Below the pieces are notes generated by a model. It saw only the letters and a list, made by a program, of their open reading frames with translations. It was not told the origin of the DNA and did not search any database. A DNA stretch of 24,756 nucleotides from SAR86 cluster bacterium (GTDB taxonomy: Bacteria; Pseudomonadota; Gammaproteobacteria; Magnimaribacterales; D2472), in assembly GCA_016779285.1 (NCBI GenBank), contig JADHNV010000002.1, positions 1 through 24,756 on the forward strand. Reading direction: 5' to 3'. Shown in pieces: positions 22,085 through 24,756 of this stretch (positions are counted from its first letter, which is position 1; every line of letters starts with the position of its first letter). A program made the translations under genes and the position numbers.

Positions 22085-22681
22085 ATGAACAATCAAATTG
22101 TAGCTCACAACGATCTAAAAATTCGAATAGAAGAAGGTTTTTTTACTACTGCTGAATCAAATACATTGCTTAAAAATTTTATTTCAAAGCTTCCATGGGA
22201 GTCGATGATAATTAAAATGTTTGGCAGGGACACAAAGATCCCTAGATTGCAGTGCTGGATAGGTGATGAAGGTTGTGAATATAGGTATTCAGGCAAACAA
22301 TTAAATCGTCAAATCTGGAATCAGGATCTAAGAATGATTCGCAAAAAAATTTATAAAGAATTAAAAATTGATTTTAATTCAGTGCTGGCCAATTACTATA
22401 GAGACGGCAAAGACTCAATGGGATGGCATTCTGATGATGAAAAAGAGCTTGGTCCTAATCCAACCATAGCCTCAATCTCTTTTGGCAGCGAAAGAGATTT
22501 AGTTTTTAGGAATAAAATAAGTAAAAAGACTCTTGCAATCCCTCAAACTAATGGATGTTTAATCTTGATTGATGGTGAAACGCAAAAAAATTGGCAACAT
22601 TCAATAAAAAAGACTCAAAAAGTCATTGGCCCACGAATTAACCTTACGTTTAGGAATATAATACACAAAAATAATTTTTAA
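22085..22681 (+). CDS. AlkB-family 2-oxoglutarate/Fe(II)-dependent DNA demethylase
   Basis: This dioxygenase removes alkyl groups such as 1-methyladenine and 3-methylcytosine from DNA or RNA by oxidation. The 198-residue protein has the iron ligands His115 and Asp117 (MGWHSDDE) and His172 (WQHSIKK), and the 2-oxoglutarate-binding Arg184 and Arg190 (PRINLTFR). The nucleotide-recognition part reads IPRLQCWIGDEGCEYRYSG. The overall pattern (ANYYRDGKDSMGWHSDDE, then ASISFGSERDL) is closer to the ALKBH2/ALKBH3-like bacterial group than to E. coli AlkB itself, so I leave the gene symbol blank. The next gene, mdh, begins 11 bases after the stop. Confidence 0.93.
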   Translation: MNNQIVAHNDLKIRIEEGFFTTAESNTLLKNFISKLPWESMIIKMFGRDTKIPRLQCWIGDEGCEYRYSGKQLNRQIWNQDLRMIRKKIYKELKIDFNSVLANYYRDGKDSMGWHSDDEKELGPNPTIASISFGSERDLVFRNKISKKTLAIPQTNGCLILIDGETQKNWQHSIKKTQKVIGPRINLTFRNIIHKNNF

Positions 22682-22692
22682 GGATTTTTATA

Positions 22693-23688
22693 ATGAATAG
22701 AGTTAAGGTTGTTGTTACTGGCGCCGCAGGTCAAATTAGTTACTCTTTAATACCTAGATTAGTGGATGGACATACATTTGGAGATAAAATTGTTGATCTC
22801 GAGTTAGTAGAAATCCCTCAGGTAGTAGACAAGTTAGAGGGCCTGGTAATGGAGCTAGAAGATTCTAATTTTCCTAATATGGGAAATGTAAATTACACAT
22901 CAGATTTTGAAGAAGCTGCAAAAGATGCAGACTGGTTCCTTTTAGTGGGGAGCATTCCTAGAGGAATTGTATTCAATGGCAAAAAAATTGAAGAACGTGC
23001 AGATTTACTACAAATTAATGGAGGTATTTTTGTAGGTCAGGGTCAAGCAATTGGTAGGTTTGGTAAATCAGATGCAAAAATCTTAGTAGTAGGCAATCCA
23101 GCTAATACGAATGCCTTGATAGGCAGGCATGCTGCTAACAATGATTCACAATTATGGATGGCCATGACTATGCTGGATTCAAGTAGGGCAAAATCTGTTT
23201 TATCAAAAAAACTAAATATTAAAATTAGCGATATAAGTAAAATGATCATATGGGGCAATCATAGTCCAACGATGTATCCTGACTTTGAAAATGTTGTTGC
23301 AAATGGATCGCCTGGAAGAGATCTTATTGATGATATGGACTGGATAAATACTGAGTTTTTACCAGTTGTGCAACAAAGGGGTAAAGCTGTGATTGATTCG
23401 CGTGGAGCATCCTCTGCAACCTCAGCAGCAAAAGCTGCTCTGGATACGGTTATTGCTTGTGAAAATCCTACAGCATCTGGAGATTGTTTTAGTGCAGCGG
23501 TCATTACTGATGGAAGCTATGATCTTCCAGAAGGTATTATTTGTGGCATGCCATTAATGACTAGTCCCGAAGGTAAGGTTGAAATTGTAAGAGACATTGT
23601 TTTATCTAATTTTGCAAAAGACAAAATTAAAATCTCAACAGATGAGTTGATTAACGAAAGAGCTGCTGTTGAGGATTTATTGAAATAA
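22693..23688 (+). CDS. mdh: Malate dehydrogenase with lengthened active-site loop
   Basis: Interconverts malate and oxaloacetate with NAD(H) in the TCA cycle. The 331-residue length and the motif VVVTGAAGQISYSLIPRL (residues 6-23) fit the cytosolic-type (dimeric) malate dehydrogenases. Catalytic His190 (IIWGNHSPTMYPDF), Asp161 and Arg165 (LDSSRA), and NPANTNAL (135-142) are present. The mobile substrate loop reads GSIPRGIVFNGKKIEERADLL (86-106), where usual enzymes have the 15-residue form GSxPRxxGMERxDLL. The loop is thus about six residues longer, though both flanking arginines (Arg90, Arg102) can be matched. An AAGGA overlaps the alkB stop. The next gene's ATG follows the stop codon directly. 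Confidence 0.92.
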   Translation: MNRVKVVVTGAAGQISYSLIPRLVDGHTFGDKIVDLELVEIPQVVDKLEGLVMELEDSNFPNMGNVNYTSDFEEAAKDADWFLLVGSIPRGIVFNGKKIEERADLLQINGGIFVGQGQAIGRFGKSDAKILVVGNPANTNALIGRHAANNDSQLWMAMTMLDSSRAKSVLSKKLNIKISDISKMIIWGNHSPTMYPDFENVVANGSPGRDLIDDMDWINTEFLPVVQQRGKAVIDSRGASSATSAAKAALDTVIACENPTASGDCFSAAVITDGSYDLPEGIICGMPLMTSPEGKVEIVRDIVLSNFAKDKIKISTDELINERAAVEDLLK

Positions 23689-24138
23689 ATGAGTAAAAGT
23701 GGATTAAATGATTTCCTGCTTGAAGTTATCCACAATGAATCAGTTACCTCAGTTTTAGCAATCACAGAAAAAAATCTAAGTGACTTTGCAAATGCATGCG
23801 AAGGCATGCTGAAAAGCATGTCAATTATGGGTCTTGGCCATCTTGACTCTAATGGAGCAGAGCCTAATGATATATGCATAGTCTTTGATGATATGCCAAT
23901 CACAAAAACTCAAGTCGGCTTAATTAAAAATAGTCTTTCTCAAAAAATATTAATTCTTAAGACTAAACAAGATGATAAAGACCATCAGCATTTTATAGAA
24001 CTAGGATTTACTCATGATATTGAGATAACCCAAGCAAGAGTCTATTCTTATAATTTAAAAACTTACAACAATAAAAGAGGTTGGAATAATCCTGAGGGAT
24101 GGGCTAATCCTGAAAATTTTGAAAAATACAGATGGTAG
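23689..24138 (+). CDS. Conserved-looking protein of unknown function (possible DUF6231-like)
   Basis: I cannot assign a function to this 149-residue soluble protein. The first half suggests an alpha/beta fold (SVTSVLAITEKNLSDFA, DICIVFDDM, SQKILILKT). The C-terminus is striking: YSYNLKTYNNKRGWNNPEGW followed by ANPENFEKYRW, a Trp/Asn-rich tail ending in Trp. A similar WANPExxxKxRW ending occurs, from memory, in the gammaproteobacterial DUF6231 family; this is a weak recollection. There is no signal peptide or membrane segment. Its ATG abuts the mdh stop (TAAATG), so it must be translationally coupled to mdh. It ends four bases from convergent lysS. An exact DnaA-box sequence (23726-23734) lies inside it. 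Confidence 0.8.
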   Translation: MSKSGLNDFLLEVIHNESVTSVLAITEKNLSDFANACEGMLKSMSIMGLGHLDSNGAEPNDICIVFDDMPITKTQVGLIKNSLSQKILILKTKQDDKDHQHFIELGFTHDIEITQARVYSYNLKTYNNKRGWNNPEGWANPENFEKYRW

Positions 24139-24142
24139 CAAC

Positions 24143-24756
24143 TCAAGATTTTAATTGAGGAAACAAAATTACATCTCTGATTGAGCTTTGATTAGTTAGC
24201 ATCATAACCAATCTGTCTATTCCAATCCCTACTCCGACTGCAGGAGGCATGCCGTGCTCTAAAGCAGTAATATAATCTTCATCAAAACCCATTGCCTCAT
24301 CATCCCCATCTGCTTTCGCTTGAACCTGCTCCTGGAATCGTTCAGCTTGATCATCAGGATCGTTTAATTCACAGAAACCATTAGCAATTTCTTTACCGCC
24401 AATAAATAATTCAAATCTGTCAGCAATAGAGGGATTATCATTATTTCTTCTGGACAGAGGTGAAACCTCTACAGGATACCCTGTGACAAAGGTTGGTTGT
24501 ATGAGATTGGTCTCAACTGATTTTTCAAAAATCTCTAGTAATACTTTTCCAGCTCCCCAAGATTCCTTGAATGGCACTTTGAGTGATTTGGAATAACTTC
24601 TAAGCTTGTCTAAGTTTGTTAAATCTTCATTGTTAAGCTCAGAGTTATGCTCTAGTACTAAATTATTAAGAGTTTTGATGGAGAAATTAGAAAGATCTAT
24701 TTTGTCGCCATCCCATTCAATTTCATCATTGTTACCAATTGCGGCTGAAGCTGATT
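24143..24756 (-). CDS. lysS: Lysyl-tRNA synthetase class II, C-terminal part (runs off right edge)
   Basis: LysRS attaches lysine to tRNA-Lys. About 204 codons of the C-terminal catalytic domain are present, and the frame stays open to the last base. Going inward from the edge it reads WDGDKIDLSNF, SWGAGKVLLEIFEKSVETNL, PTFVTGYPVEVSPLSRRN, FELFIGGKEIANGFCELNDP, the family sequence ERFQEQVQAK, EDYITALEHGMPPAVGVG, and class II motif 3 GVGIGIDRLVMMLTNQSSIR, ending DVILFPQLKS. A GTG at 24577 is an internal Val codon, not a start; the matching sequence continues upstream of it. Convergent with the preceding gene, four bases apart. Confidence 0.97.
   Translation of the reverse strand, partial: SASAAIGNNDEIEWDGDKIDLSNFSIKTLNNLVLEHNSELNNEDLTNLDKLRSYSKSLKVPFKESWGAGKVLLEIFEKSVETNLIQPTFVTGYPVEVSPLSRRNNDNPSIADRFELFIGGKEIANGFCELNDPDDQAERFQEQVQAKADGDDEAMGFDEDYITALEHGMPPAVGVGIGIDRLVMMLTNQSSIRDVILFPQLKS

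Noticed and set aside
23517..23903. A 128-codon minus-strand frame across the mdh/unknown-gene junction
   Set aside because: It is opposite mdh and the coupled downstream gene and has no recognisable motif; most likely an antisense shadow.
24143..24577. A self-contained 144-residue protein starting with GTG at 24577
   Set aside because: The same frame stays open to the window edge and reads as LysRS, so this is only the tail of a longer gene.
1..24756. tRNA genes, insertion sequences, phage remnants, CRISPR arrays and toxin-antitoxin pairs
   Set aside because: Both strands were read for cloverleaf-like segments, terminal inverted repeats, transposase or integrase motifs and regularly spaced repeats; none was found. 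The region is core chromosome.

Overview
The window looks like core chromosome from a small, AT-rich, tightly packed marine gammaproteobacterium. Base composition is about 36% G+C by eye. Gaps between genes are short, many genes overlap by 1-14 bases, and there are no tRNAs, rRNAs, insertion sequences, phage genes or CRISPR arrays. The gene order ygfZ | sdhE-rpoE-anti-sigma-mucD-lepA-lepB-rnc-era-recO matches the Pseudomonas-type arrangement, with nadB, mucB and mucC missing as separate genes. A SAR86-like lineage would fit, but that is an inference from composition and gene content.

Layout. Bases 1-7485 (minus strand) hold a translation, secretion and envelope-stress block: sdhE, rpoE, a fused RseA/RseB-type anti-sigma factor, the periplasmic protease mucD, a strong hairpin, then lepA, lepB, rnc, era and the start of recO, which runs off the left edge. 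Bases 7534-8975 hold convergent ygfZ (+) and ung (-). A 306-base gap with a perfect palindrome made of two opposed DnaA boxes separates ung from an Old Yellow Enzyme-type reductase (9282-10388, +). Next come serA and an isolated glpK (both -). A 253-base control region carries two tandem NrdR boxes flanked by two DnaA boxes and leads into nrdA-nrdB (+), a class Ia ribonucleotide reductase. Bases 17696-19879 (+) are an overlapping trio: an MFS transporter, a small membrane protein and a glutathione-S-transferase-like protein. They converge on a minus-strand pair, a ferredoxin-reductase-type flavoprotein followed by a short-chain dehydrogenase. Bases 22085-24138 (+) are alkB, mdh and an unrecognised gene. 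The C-terminal part of lysS (-) runs off the right edge.

How the genes work together. The left block couples the extracytoplasmic sigma factor to its membrane anti-sigma protein and to a periplasmic protease. The anti-sigma protein appears to combine an RseA-like N-terminus and membrane segment with the C-terminal domain normally found in the separate protein RseB/MucB; this is the most unusual protein in the window. The nrdAB control region seems to tie dNTP supply both to nucleotide status (NrdR, plus two ATP-cones in NrdA) and to replication initiation (DnaA). Other points worth checking are a missing metal-binding aspartate in RNase III and a lengthened substrate-specificity loop in malate dehydrogenase.
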